Shown: positions 60,001 to 64,000 of the stretch, in pieces
Position numbering within the stretch: position 1 is the stretch's first letter
Layout: every line of letters begins with the position of its first letter
Origin: Gari tellinella
Taxonomy: Eukaryota > Mollusca > Bivalvia > Cardiida > Psammobiidae
Reading direction: 5' to 3'
DNA length: 64,000 nucleotides
Assembly: GCA_922989275.2 (NCBI GenBank)
Contig: OV277869.1
Coordinates: 18,375,189 to 18,439,188 of the forward strand
Made by a program: the position numbers and the translations under genes
The notes under the pieces: model-generated
The model's input: the letters and a program-made list of their open reading frames with translations, nothing else
What the model was told of the DNA's origin: nothing
Databases searched by the model: none

Positions 60001-61298
60001 GTTATTCTTTCCCAATACACCCGTTTGTGCTAAAAGAATTATTCCCAATGCAAACCTTTTGAAGCTCGATCGGGCGCCGGGTAACCCGGCGTCTGATCGG
60101 GCTCCAAACTGTTTGACACTCAAATTTAAATAAATCGTAAGAAATTTCAAAATTTTGGAATTTTGTACATTTTATTGCATTGCGTTTGCGTTTCGTTTGC
60201 GTTTAAACATGAAATAACGACGTCATCTCTGCTGTACAATATAGATAGTTACATACTGCCTGCATACTGTATACGGTATTGCATTGCTTTTTTTCGATTG
60301 CAAATAATGTTGTCTCAGGACTGCCATAAGTTGATCATAAAAAATCCTAATATTTCCAAATGTTCTTTTTTTCATACGCGATTTTACGAATCGTATCTTT
60401 AATCTTTTACCCCTTAGTCAATTTCTAGACACGTGGCCACTTTAAGCAGGTTGAACGTGGAACAGAATGCGCCTTAAGGCGCATTCTACTTCACTTTCAG
60501 CCTGTTTTAAGCTACCATCTGCTAGGATAAAATTCCGAAGATTTCGGAAAATTCAGGAGCAATGGCCGCCCTGTATTCTACCGTATGATTCATATCATTC
60601 CAGAATATGCAGAGGAGAACGAAGCTAACCTTCAGCTAGACTATAGCGTAGTAGCGGATGAAGTTCCCCGCCAGCCTCAACCTACACCCACCTCACCAAC
60701 ATACGCAGAGATAGAGGAATACAATGAGTGTGGCTTGAAACCCAAACAAAAACTTATACAGAAAAAGTCCATTGACAGCTCCGTACGAGAGCTACCAGCT
60801 AAACCTAAAGAGGAACCAAATACATCAGTGTATACGGAGATAGCCGATGTCGAGGCGAAGGACTCCGAGACTGAAAAGTCTTCAACTGTTAAGGTGAAAA
60901 ATAAGAAGAACGAGGAGCCGTACTTTCCCGATTACGGCTACAAGAAGAAAATGTCGGTGGCGAGTAATATATATGCCGAATGTGCTGATGTCACTGACGA
61001 GAAAGATAAACCAACTGAAAAAGACAAGCGCAGAGCGGAGGAATATGTAGACATGTCTCATAAAACATATATAACGCGCAGTAAGAATAATAAAGACCGG
61101 GCTAATATTTCAAAGCGCTCGCAAGTGACCAATCAGGGGCCAGCCGATGCTGCTGAAAAGCCTAAAGCGTCTGCCGATATAGCAAAAACTGCAAACAAAA
61201 CGAAAAAGGAATCTGTTACAAGTGAGTCGGATTCAGATGAAGATTTCTATCTGGTGGAGAACGAACTTTACGAACCGTTTGAGTCAGCGAAAGTTTGA
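44833..61298 (+). CDS. Single-pass receptor: SUEL-like domain, CUB domain, TM helix, phosphotyrosine-motif tail (8 exons; 5' end missing)
   Basis: Eight exons join as 44833-45072, 47254-47356, 50014-50267, 53693-53809, 55817-55891, 56804-56876, 58747-58859 and 60604-61298. Every intron is GT-AG and phases run 1,2,1,1,1,2,1, giving 555 codons plus TGA with no internal stop. Residues are numbered from the first complete codon at 44835. Order: Cys-rich SUEL-like domain (about 5-77), CUB domain (87-198), linker with one Cys (199-237), acidic stalk (238-262), TM helix (265-286), KRRR stop-transfer (287-290), tail to 555. Sequons occur at N72, N235 and N240. Signal peptide and start codon are not found: the first exon opens in phase 1 and its frame has a stop just upstream, so at least one 5' exon lies further upstream. 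CUB plus a lectin-like domain implies extracellular binding; tail tyrosine motifs imply SH2 signalling (inference). I do not recognise a named orthologue. Confidence 0.85.
45073..46344. other. Receptor intron, left part
   Basis: No repeat recognised in 45073-46120. From 46128 an AT-rich segment with ATCGACTTATCG, ACTATCGACAG and ACTATCGATTG begins. It resumes inverted at 46545-46610 beyond the family D copy, suggesting an element split by it. Confidence 0.45.
46345..46490. repeat. Family D copy in receptor intron, inverted orientation, nested
   Basis: Hairpin TTAAAGCAGGTTAAAAGTAA and GCAGAATGCACATTAAGGCG pairs with its inverse. It sits inside a segment rich in ATCGATAG-type palindromes. Confidence 0.7.
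46757..46902. repeat. Family G foldback in receptor intron
   Basis: CTCTAAGGTTATAAAACTTT, AGCATTTGATTTGTCAGATT and its inverse AATTTGACCAATCAAATGCT, ending TTATAACCTTGG. Confidence 0.75.
46970..47219. repeat. Family E copy in receptor intron, inverted orientation
   Basis: CTGAACTCAAGCGACGAGTA at the left, TTTCAGCGCGGAAAGGTTTA at the right; hairpin GACCCATGTCAGAGGTACAT / GGAACCTTCTGGTGTGAATC is mutated. Confidence 0.6.
47254..47356 (+). CDS. Receptor exon: first part of CUB domain
   Basis: Acceptor tttgtttatttcag. Donor TTCAG|gttcga is weak beyond GT, but the phase (2) and the CUB reading are continuous with the next exon. It encodes residues 80-113 plus two bases of R114. C87 is the first CUB cysteine, and FIISPHYP matches the family G-x-I-x-S-P-x-Y-P signature. 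A family A palindromic element begins only 19 bases downstream of the splice site. Confidence 0.85.
47375..47619. repeat. Family A copy in receptor intron, 19 bases after a splice donor
   Basis: TA-CAATGGAGAAAACGTTATTC and GAATAACGTTTTCTCCACAT. Hairpin GGAGCCAGATCAGACGCCGG / CCGGCGTTGATCAGGCTCC, with one base lost in the right arm. Confidence 0.8.
47726..49280. mobile_element. 1.55 kb TIR element with 6-7 bp target duplication, in receptor intron
   Basis: Left TACGGTGGCACTGAGGTGAC then ATGCAAAC and a T tract; the right end is the exact inverse. CTTATT(T) flanks both sides as a target duplication. The left two thirds hold a unique-looking stretch with a small inner repeat ('gggctccagataagg' at about 47910 and its inverse at about 48080). 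The right third is a mirror-symmetric array. It lies in the intron between the two CUB exons. Confidence 0.8.
48715..49250. repeat. Mirror-symmetric array of nine TCGTGCGCACGA palindromes
   Basis: Nine copies of the 12 bp palindrome TCGTGCGCACGA are spaced about 54-60 bp apart. Four are followed by CTTAATTTGA-type sequence and four are preceded by its inverse. The fifth (48977-48988) sits at the exact centre, flanked by TTTTTATC and GATAAAAA. Spacers are A tracts on the left and T tracts on the right and mirror each other copy by copy. Confidence 0.85.
50014..50267 (+). CDS. Receptor exon: remainder of CUB domain
   Basis: Acceptor caaacttttttcag, donor TACG|gtgagt, phases 2 to 1. It encodes residues 114-198. 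RCRWKIIVPPG is the CUB C-x-W-x-I-x-x-P-x-G strand with the second cysteine (C116). C144, C155, C165 and C177 follow, and MRFWLSYY is the closing beta-strand (family pattern G-F-x-L-x-Y). Six cysteines instead of four suggest an extra disulfide. An acidic calcium-binding triad of cbCUB type is not obvious. The last 20 exon bases and the donor are duplicated at about 50642-50691, behind a family B insertion. Confidence 0.9.
50285..50632. repeat. Family B copy in receptor intron, flanked by duplicated exon end
   Basis: Reverse orientation: CCTCCCTTCAACCGACCTCC at the left, TTTGGTGTCGTTGTAGAGAG at the right. Hairpin GAATCCAGATCAGACGCCG / CGGCGTCTGGTCTAGATTC. The last 36 bases of the CUB exon and its donor stand on both sides of it. 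Confidence 0.8.
50633..50691 (+). pseudogene. Duplicated end of CUB exon with second splice donor
   Basis: GATTCTGGCTCTCTTATTAC followed by GGTGAGTTGG is identical to 50248-50277; upstream bases (TTTGGCAATAAGTCCATGA) differ at a few sites. Translation from exon to this copy would stop after six codons within the intron, so it is probably silent, but it offers a second 5' splice site. Confidence 0.75.
51275..51361 (-). ncRNA. tRNA-derived SINE head
   Basis: On the minus strand: GCGCTGGTAGCCGAGGTGGT (A box TAGCCGAGGTGG) and CACGGGTTCGAATCCCACCA (B box GGTTCGAATCC). The acceptor ends GCGCTGG / CCAGAGC nearly pair. The anticodon arm does not form properly, and a CTTCTTCTTC-T-rich tail follows, so it is a SINE-like remnant rather than a working tRNA gene. 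Confidence 0.6.
51480..51665. repeat. Dispersed repeat, copy 1 (partner at 62005)
   Basis: CGATGGAAAATATCTA, TGGACTGATCATATTTTTTT, TTTATTTGAGTATTTT and TACACCATCCGGTTGCGAGT recur in the same order and spacing at 62020-62192. The boundaries of the family are unknown. Confidence 0.6.
52275..52381. repeat. Hairpin, inner arms near-perfect
   Basis: CGGTACTTCAACGTTAAAAC with GTGGC pairs with GCCACGTTTTAACGCTGAAG with TACCG about four bases away. Outer parts (ACTCGAGCTCGTTAAA / TTAAGCGAGTT) are more diverged. Related 'ttcgacttaagcgag' sequence occurs at about 49930. Confidence 0.75.
53136..53367. mobile_element. Foldback element, ends ACGAAACGTCGTACGACAA
   Basis: Left CGAAACGTCGTACGACAAC and GTAAGTCAAAACTTTAAA; right GTTTTTGTCGTACGACGTTT then CGTAAGTC. 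The centre is a second hairpin (TCTTTGGAATTG...CAATTCCAAAGA). A one-sided relative lies at 31438-31620. Confidence 0.75.
53693..53809 (+). CDS. Receptor exon: post-CUB linker
   Basis: Acceptor ttctttctttag, donor ACAG|gtagga, phase 1 at both ends. It encodes residues 199-237, an uncharged start followed by DVDYVCVVTG with a single cysteine (C217), and ends in the sequon N235-K-T. No domain recognised. The even number of CUB cysteines leaves C217 as a candidate for inter-chain bonding (inference). Confidence 0.75.
53975..54125. repeat. Family G foldback, diverged
   Basis: GTTGAATCTGAGATTGTTAG, GCTTGATTGGTCAAGTTTGA and inverse CGAATCTGACCAATAAAAAG, CGATCTTAGACTTTAAAC. Confidence 0.6.
54340..54500. 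repeat. Family D copy in receptor intron, rearranged
   Basis: CTTTAAGCAGGCTGAAAGTA at the left, then two right-arm-like segments (AAGGCACATTTAGAATTACT and TAGGCACATTCTGTTTTACT), and a TATGGGGAAATGGGTTAA end. Confidence 0.6.
54794..55031. repeat. Family A copy in receptor intron
   Basis: TA-AAGTGGAATAGACGTTATTA at the left, CATATTCTCCACTG-TA at the right; hairpin shortened to GGAGCCAGATCAAACC / GGTGTCTGATTAGACCCC. Confidence 0.7.
55458..55655. repeat. Family C copy in receptor intron
   Basis: TTTACCCCTTTACCGTTTCA at the left, GCGTCATTTAGAGAGAAAGG-GTTAA at the right. The left arm of the hairpin is shortened to GCATCCTGATAAGCGGCG. Confidence 0.75.
55817..55891 (+). CDS. Receptor exon: acidic juxtamembrane stalk
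   Basis: Acceptor tatatcgttacag, donor GCAG|gtaaga, phase 1 at both ends. It encodes residues 238-262: sequon N240-T-S, then a run rich in E and D (ASNEDEDDSA) directly before the membrane helix. Typical of an extended extracellular stalk. Being a symmetric module, it could be skipped or repeated without a frameshift. Confidence 0.75.
55921..56128. repeat. Family A copy in receptor intron, left end lost
   Basis: Begins about 30 bases after the stalk exon donor. Hairpin GACCCTGGTCAGACTCCGG / CCGGCATTCGATATTGCTCC, then TGCGTTTATTTGGGG and GTATTCTCCATTG. Confidence 0.6.
56804..56876 (+). CDS. Receptor exon: transmembrane helix
   Basis: Acceptor tgtttgttttcag, donor CTAAA|gtaagt (strong), phases 1 to 2. 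It encodes residues 263-286. Residues 265-286 are an uninterrupted hydrophobic helix (IGIAVGLLLC then a run of I, L and V), with a G-x-x-x-G spaced pair (G267, G271) that could favour helix packing. The next exon supplies KRRR, so the topology is N-terminus outside. Confidence 0.9.
57379..57543. repeat. 165 bp long hairpin in the intron after the TM exon
   Basis: Arms of about 75 bp, nearly perfect: outer AATCTATGTT / AACATAGATT, then ACCGTTGTGAAACGGTATTT, then GTGGTGCGCAGGAATTGACC, centred at about 57461 on GAAGGCCGAAGGCC. The only gap is around GGTTGGGAG / CGACCGACC. The high arm identity suggests a recent origin. Confidence 0.85.
58028..58156. repeat. Family G foldback in receptor intron
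   Basis: AAGCATTTGATTAATCAGAT then TTGAG, and inverse CAAGTCTGGCCAATCAAATG, CTTGAAAACGATCTAAGACT. Confidence 0.65.
58243..58616. repeat. Two overlapping decayed family E copies in receptor intron
   Basis: CTTAACTCATTCGCCAATGA, then GCAGACCCTGATAATTAGGC, and a second TCAATGAATTGCAATAAGAC with CAGTACAGACCCATGGCATA, ending TATGGTTCAAAAGG. Confidence 0.55.
58747..58859 (+). CDS. Receptor exon: cytoplasmic juxtamembrane segment
   Basis: Acceptor tttattctattcaaag, donor GAAG|gtgagt, phases 2 to 1. It encodes residues 287-324. KRRR at 287-290 is the stop-transfer signal, followed by a Ser/Asn-rich stretch and KRPLPERQ (314-321), which resembles an R-x-L-P SH3 ligand. The phase fits both candidate acceptors of the last exon. 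Confidence 0.85.
58998..59196. repeat. Family C copy in receptor intron
   Basis: TTAAACACCTTCACTGCCAT with GACGTCATCA at the left, GAAGCAGTGAATGGGCTAA at the right. The hairpin collapsed to GGATTCTGATCAGAGTGTTC. Confidence 0.7.
59760..59970. repeat. Family A copy in receptor intron, decayed
   Basis: Hairpin GAAGCCCTATCAGACGCC / GGCGTCTGATCTAGTTCC and right end AAGTTATTTTCCAATG-TA. The left end is uncertain. A second copy starts 18 bases further on. Confidence 0.6.
59988..60233. repeat. Family A copy in receptor intron
   Basis: CAGTGGAGGAGACGTTATTC at the left; hairpin GAAGCTCGATCGGGCGCCGG / CCGGCGTCTGATCGGGCTCC; right GCGTTTCGTTTGCGTTTAAA with TCATCTCTGCTG-TA. Confidence 0.8.
60405..60530. 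repeat. Family D copy just before the last receptor exon
   Basis: TTTACCCCTTAGTCAATTTC at the left; hairpin GAACAGAATGCGCCTTAAGG / CGCATTCTACTTCACTTTCA; CATCTGCTAGGATAAAAT at the right. It occupies most of the branch-point region upstream of the last exon. Confidence 0.75.
60604..61298 (+). CDS. Receptor exon: last exon, tyrosine-motif signalling tail and stop
   Basis: The chosen acceptor is catatcattccag|AATATG (phase 1), which gives residues 325-555 and TGA. Motifs seen: LDYSVV (Y338) and SVYTEI (Y401), both fitting the ITIM pattern (S/I/V/L)-x-Y-x-x-(I/V/L); SPTYAEI (Y358) and IYAEC (Y448), like Src-family SH2 ligands; EYVDM (Y472), fitting the PI3-kinase p85 pattern Y-x-x-M; and YLVENELYEPF (Y540, Y547) near the C-terminus. 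PRQPQPTPTSP is proline-rich. Lys/Glu-rich segments between motifs look disordered. Another acceptor at 60541 is also in phase and would add 21 codons. An acceptor at 60557 shifts frame and stops at 60586-60588 after LYSTV. Confidence 0.85.
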
Positions 61299-61410
61299 GG
61301 TTTAAAGTTCGACAATGTTTGAGAAAAATTTAAACTCACAAGGTTATAGGTGGCAATGACATGAGCTGCGCAAAGTGCGAGTCTAAAAAGGGATGGGAAC
61401 GCAAAAGTTT
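61299..61410 (+). other. Start of receptor 3' UTR
   Basis: Non-coding sequence directly after the stop, with no repeat recognised until the family C copy at 61409. No AATAAA is seen here. The first is at about 61602 inside that repeat; others lie at about 63142 and 63162 (AAATAAAACTAC and AAATAAATTG). Confidence 0.4.
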
Positions 61411-61620
61411 AACCCTTTCACTCTCAATGACGCATTAAAGCGCGTTTGCAAACATTTTTGGTCCTGATCAGACGTCGCGTAACGCTGCGCCTGATAAGGA
61501 CCCAAACTGTTTGATACACTTATCGATATCAATTTAGTCACACGACCTTTTATCTAACTTTGAAACGTGTCTTGCAGACAACAATACTGAAGCAGATGAC
61601 AATAAAGCTTTGAAGGGGTA
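61409..61620. repeat. Family C copy in receptor 3' region
   Basis: TTTAACCCTTTCACTCTCAA at the left, AGCTTTGAAGGGGTA at the right; hairpin GGTCCTGATCAGACGTCGCG / CGCTGCGCCTGATAAGGACC. Contains AATAAA at about 61602. Confidence 0.75.
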
Positions 61621-62004
61621 GAAATCTCCCAAATATTTTGATCATGAAATGGTTAAGCCTGACAAGGTTTGGCTGCAGAGGAATATTGCAATGGTTTCAG
61701 CAACATATGTAAGAAAGATATTGGCTTAGTGAATCTTATGTTAAATGACCACTCACTGAAGTAACATGGTGATGTCTAAAGACAGCTTACTGCGTAAAAA
61801 TATACTAAAAGTAAAACCTTTCTGCAATGGTTTTATCTTACTGGAAGCAAATACAGCAGAACCCCTCCAAACCGGAACCTCTGAATACCGGTATTCTCTC
61901 TTAAGCCAAAGTGTGTTGTCTTGTATAAATATGGCAGTTTTATGCAGGACAACAGCGAGGCAAAATCCTTCTATGCCCGTGATCAATTCCTGTTGCGTCG
62001 AAAC

Positions 62005-62195
62005 GACGCAACGTATAAAGCGATGGAAAATATCTATAAAAAAAAATGAAGATTTGAAGACTTTTCGTAAGGATGTTTTTCGACTGATCATATTTTTCTA
62101 ATGCCAGATGCACGGTAATACTACACATTTGGTTTTATTTGAGTATTTTCTTTTATTTTTCCAAATACACCATCTGATTGCGAGTCGCTTTTAAT
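62005..62195. repeat. Dispersed repeat, copy 2
   Basis: Same order of blocks as 51480-51665 (CGATGGAAAATATCTA, GACTGATCATATTTTTCTAA, TTTATTTGAGTATTTT, CACCATCTGATTGCGAGTCG). Its left edge contains the small palindrome TTGCGTCGAAACGACGCAA. Confidence 0.6.
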
Positions 62196-62362
62196 AGTTC
62201 TTGCACCTAAAGCAGCGGAATAAAGATGGATTATTTCACTAACCTTGCAAAAATATAGAAAATTCAGCATAATATAAAAACTCGGATACTTTTTTATTCA
62301 TAACAAAGTGTGAGAAATTCAAATATTTCTGTAATTACTTCTTGTTAAAATGTTTTTGTCTA

Positions 62363-62613
62363 CAGTTGAGAAAACGTTATTTTTTACCAATAAACGCGTT
62401 TACGCTAAACTTATTATTTCCAACGCTAACAGTTTGGAGTCAGATAAGACACCGGGTAACCCGGGTTCTGATCAGCCTCCAACCAATTTGCTACTCAGAT
62501 TAAAATAGATACTAGTAGATGGAAATTTAAAAAGATGTCATTTTCTACAGTTTAGTGTTTTCGTTTGCGTTTCGTTTGCGTTTATACGGGAAAGCATAAC
62601 GTTTTCTGCAGTG
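62363..62613. repeat. Family A copy
   Basis: TA-CAGTTGAGAAAACGTTATTT and AACGTTTTCTGCAGTG-TA. Hairpin GGAGTCAGATAAGACACCGG / CCGGGTTCTGATCAGCCTCC. Confidence 0.75.
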
Positions 62614-62718
62614 TACCCGACTATGTTGCGTTTAATATGAAGCAAAAACACTGCAATATTAGGAAGTTAACATATGGCTGATCGGGTTCTTGGAATCGTG
62701 TTTCATCGCCGGATTGTA

Positions 62719-62965
62719 CAGGGGAGAAGATGTTATTCTTTCCAAATAAACGCGCATATGCTGAAACAATTAAATCAGTTGCAATCAGTTTGGACCCAGA
62801 TAAGCCGCGAGGTATTCCGGCGTCTGATCAGGCTCCATACCGTTTGCCATTGAGAAAAAGCTTTATCTTGAGGACTTTCCAAAATCTGTAATTTTCATCA
62901 TTTTATATCAATGCGTTTGCGTTTCGTTTGCGTTTCGTTTGCGTTTCAACGGGAAATAATAATGT
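62719..62965. repeat. Family A copy with a triplicated GTTTGCGTTTC motif
   Basis: TA-CAGGGGAGAAGATGTTATTC at the left. The right side has three tandem GCGTTTGCGTTTCGTTT-type units, then GGGAAATAATAATGTA, with the last TIR bases lost. Confidence 0.7.
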
Positions 62966-63255
62966 ACTTGTTACGAATTATTTATTTTTCTTTCAGTTGT
63001 AAAATGTTATTTTTGGAAATATAATATTTATTTTCATGAAATCATGTATGTACATTTTTTTACAATAGATTTTCATAGTTAACTTAACTTGTGTCAAACA
63101 GTTGCGTGTTTGTTACACATATGTCTATATTCCTTTGTTTCAAATAAAACTACATTGAAAAATAAATTGTGTTTATTTCCTCTAAAATTCGCCTACATAT
63201 ATGCCTATTGAATAAGTATTCAAACATACAAGTCTCATGGCCTACAGGTTATTGT

Positions 63256-63362
63256 GAGTTTTAGTTGAGTCTGAGATCGTTCTCAAACATTTAATTGGCA
63301 AGATTTGAGCTTTTTCTCAAGATCTCAAACTCCACACAAATTCTTTATAGCCTTAGACTTAG
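63256..63362. repeat. Family G foldback, shortened
   Basis: TTGAGTCTGAGATCGTTCTC, AACATTTAATTGGCAAGATT then TTGAG; the right arm is only partly present (CTCAAGATCTCAAACTC). Confidence 0.55.
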
Positions 63363-63585
63363 ATGCCCGTTTAATAGACATACCGGGTCCGTCAAAAGAC
63401 CCAAAACCTCCCCAAACCATTCCAAACGTCTCCAAACAATTTAAAACAACCCAAACTACTAAAATTCTTTAATATCTGATCAAATTAAGCTTATAAATGG
63501 CGAATTTAAGCCAAAAAACATGTTCAGTTAAAATTAAATGTACGGATGTCAAGGGGAGCAACTCGTACACAATTTAAGATATATT

Positions 63586-63725
63586 AACCCATTACCCAAT
63601 GTCCTGTTTCTGGTTTTGAAAACAGATATCCACTAAAAGCAGGCTGAAAGTAAAGCAGCGTGTGCTTTGAGGCGCCTTCTGCGTTACTTTCAGTCTGCTT
63701 AAAGCTTACATCTGCTATAATATGG
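63586..63725. repeat. Family D copy near the window end
   Basis: TTAACCCATTACCCAATGTC at the left; hairpin AAAGCAGGCTGAAAGTAAAG / TTACTTTCAGTCTGCTTAAA. It lies between inverted GGTCCGTC...AAAGAC segments (63388 and 63766). Confidence 0.7.
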
Positions 63726-63814
63726 AAAACTTGTTTATTAAAGTAGTTTGGGAAGGATTGGTGTCTTTAGACGGACCTGCCCGCTTCATAGACATGTCCT
63801 ATCTGCGATAGTAC

Positions 63815-64000
63815 TTAACCCGGCCATTGACATGATGTCATCAATGTTAAACAATTATCGTCTGCTTTTATTACTCGAAATTAAATTTAAGGTATTTTAA
63901 CTAAAGAAATATTTAAATCGAGTGTCAAACAGTTTGGATTCTGATCAGATGCAGCATAACTGTTTGCAAATAATTATTGTACTCGGGGTAAGGTTAACCC
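63815..64000. repeat. Family C copy at the window end
   Basis: TTAACCCGGCCATTGACATG at the left, GGGGTAAGGTTAACCC at the right edge. The hairpin is reduced to GGATTCTGATCAGATGCAGC with the right arm lost. Confidence 0.65.

Noticed and set aside
61753..62101. Overlapping 111- and 112-codon frames on both strands
   Set aside because: Unrelated to known domains, overlap a dispersed repeat, and open on both strands at once.
1..64000. CRISPR-like palindromic repeats
   Set aside because: The hairpins are dispersed, lie in different bodies and have no regular spacers; the window is eukaryotic.

Overview
The window is an AT-rich, intron-rich eukaryotic segment. It carries part of one multi-exon gene on the + strand (about 44.8-61.3 kb) in a dense field of short palindromic, non-autonomous DNA elements. 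The gene structure, the tRNA-derived SINE-like pieces, the 'gtgaccttgaccttt'-type dispersed repeats and the mass of small foldback elements suggest a lophotrochozoan, most likely a bivalve mollusc. That assignment is inference: no marker gene fixes the species. Apart from this gene, the open frames of 60-135 codons look like chance frames running through repeats.

The gene. Eight consecutive exons (44833-45072, 47254-47356, 50014-50267, 53693-53809, 55817-55891, 56804-56876, 58747-58859, 60604-61298) join with matching phases (1,2,1,1,1,2,1) into 555 codons plus stop. In order they encode a short Cys-rich domain resembling the SUEL/rhamnose-binding lectin fold, one CUB domain, an acidic stalk with N-glycosylation sequons, one transmembrane helix with a KRRR stop-transfer, and a tail of about 265 residues. 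The tail carries two ITIM-like motifs (LDYSVV, SVYTEI), YAEI/YTEI SH2-type motifs and a YVDM motif. The 5' end (signal peptide, promoter) is not identified. I read it as a single-pass cell-surface receptor that signals through SH2 proteins, possibly in recognition or immunity. I do not recognise it as a named gene.

The repeats. More than fifty copies of a 55-70 bp hairpin occur, with an outer GCAAACAG...CTGTTTGC and an inner GATCAGACGCCG...CGGCGTCTGATC. They sit inside several families with different outer ends: A (about 250 bp, ends TA-CAGTGGAGAA/TTCTCCACTG-TA, next to TTATTCTTTCCC), B (about 310-385 bp, ends TACAGTGCTCCCTC...GGGAGGGAACACTGTA), C (about 200 bp, ends TTAACCCTTTCACTG...GAAGGGGTAAA), E (CTCTTTCCTCCCTGAAAC...AGGGTTAA) and F. 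Family D has similar outer ends but a different hairpin (AAAGCAGAATGCGCC/GGCGCATTCTGCTTT). Family G is a foldback based on ATTTGATTGGTCAGATTTGAG.

Layout. 1-8.7 kb: repeats, including a TTAA-flanked foldback at 5.5-6.4 kb. 8.8-11.5 kb: a 2.7 kb element with about 95 bp inverted termini. 12.4-14.1 kb: A/B chimaera, a foldback of GACCCGGGTC boxes, and a broken non-LTR retrotransposon C-terminus. 14.9-24.8 kb: families A, C, D, F, two SINE-like copies and two TIR elements. 25-44.4 kb: families A-G and long microsatellites. 44.8-61.3 kb: the receptor gene, with its introns filled by the same elements, a 1.55 kb element holding a mirror-symmetric array, and a 165 bp hairpin. 61.3-64 kb: more A, C, D and G copies.
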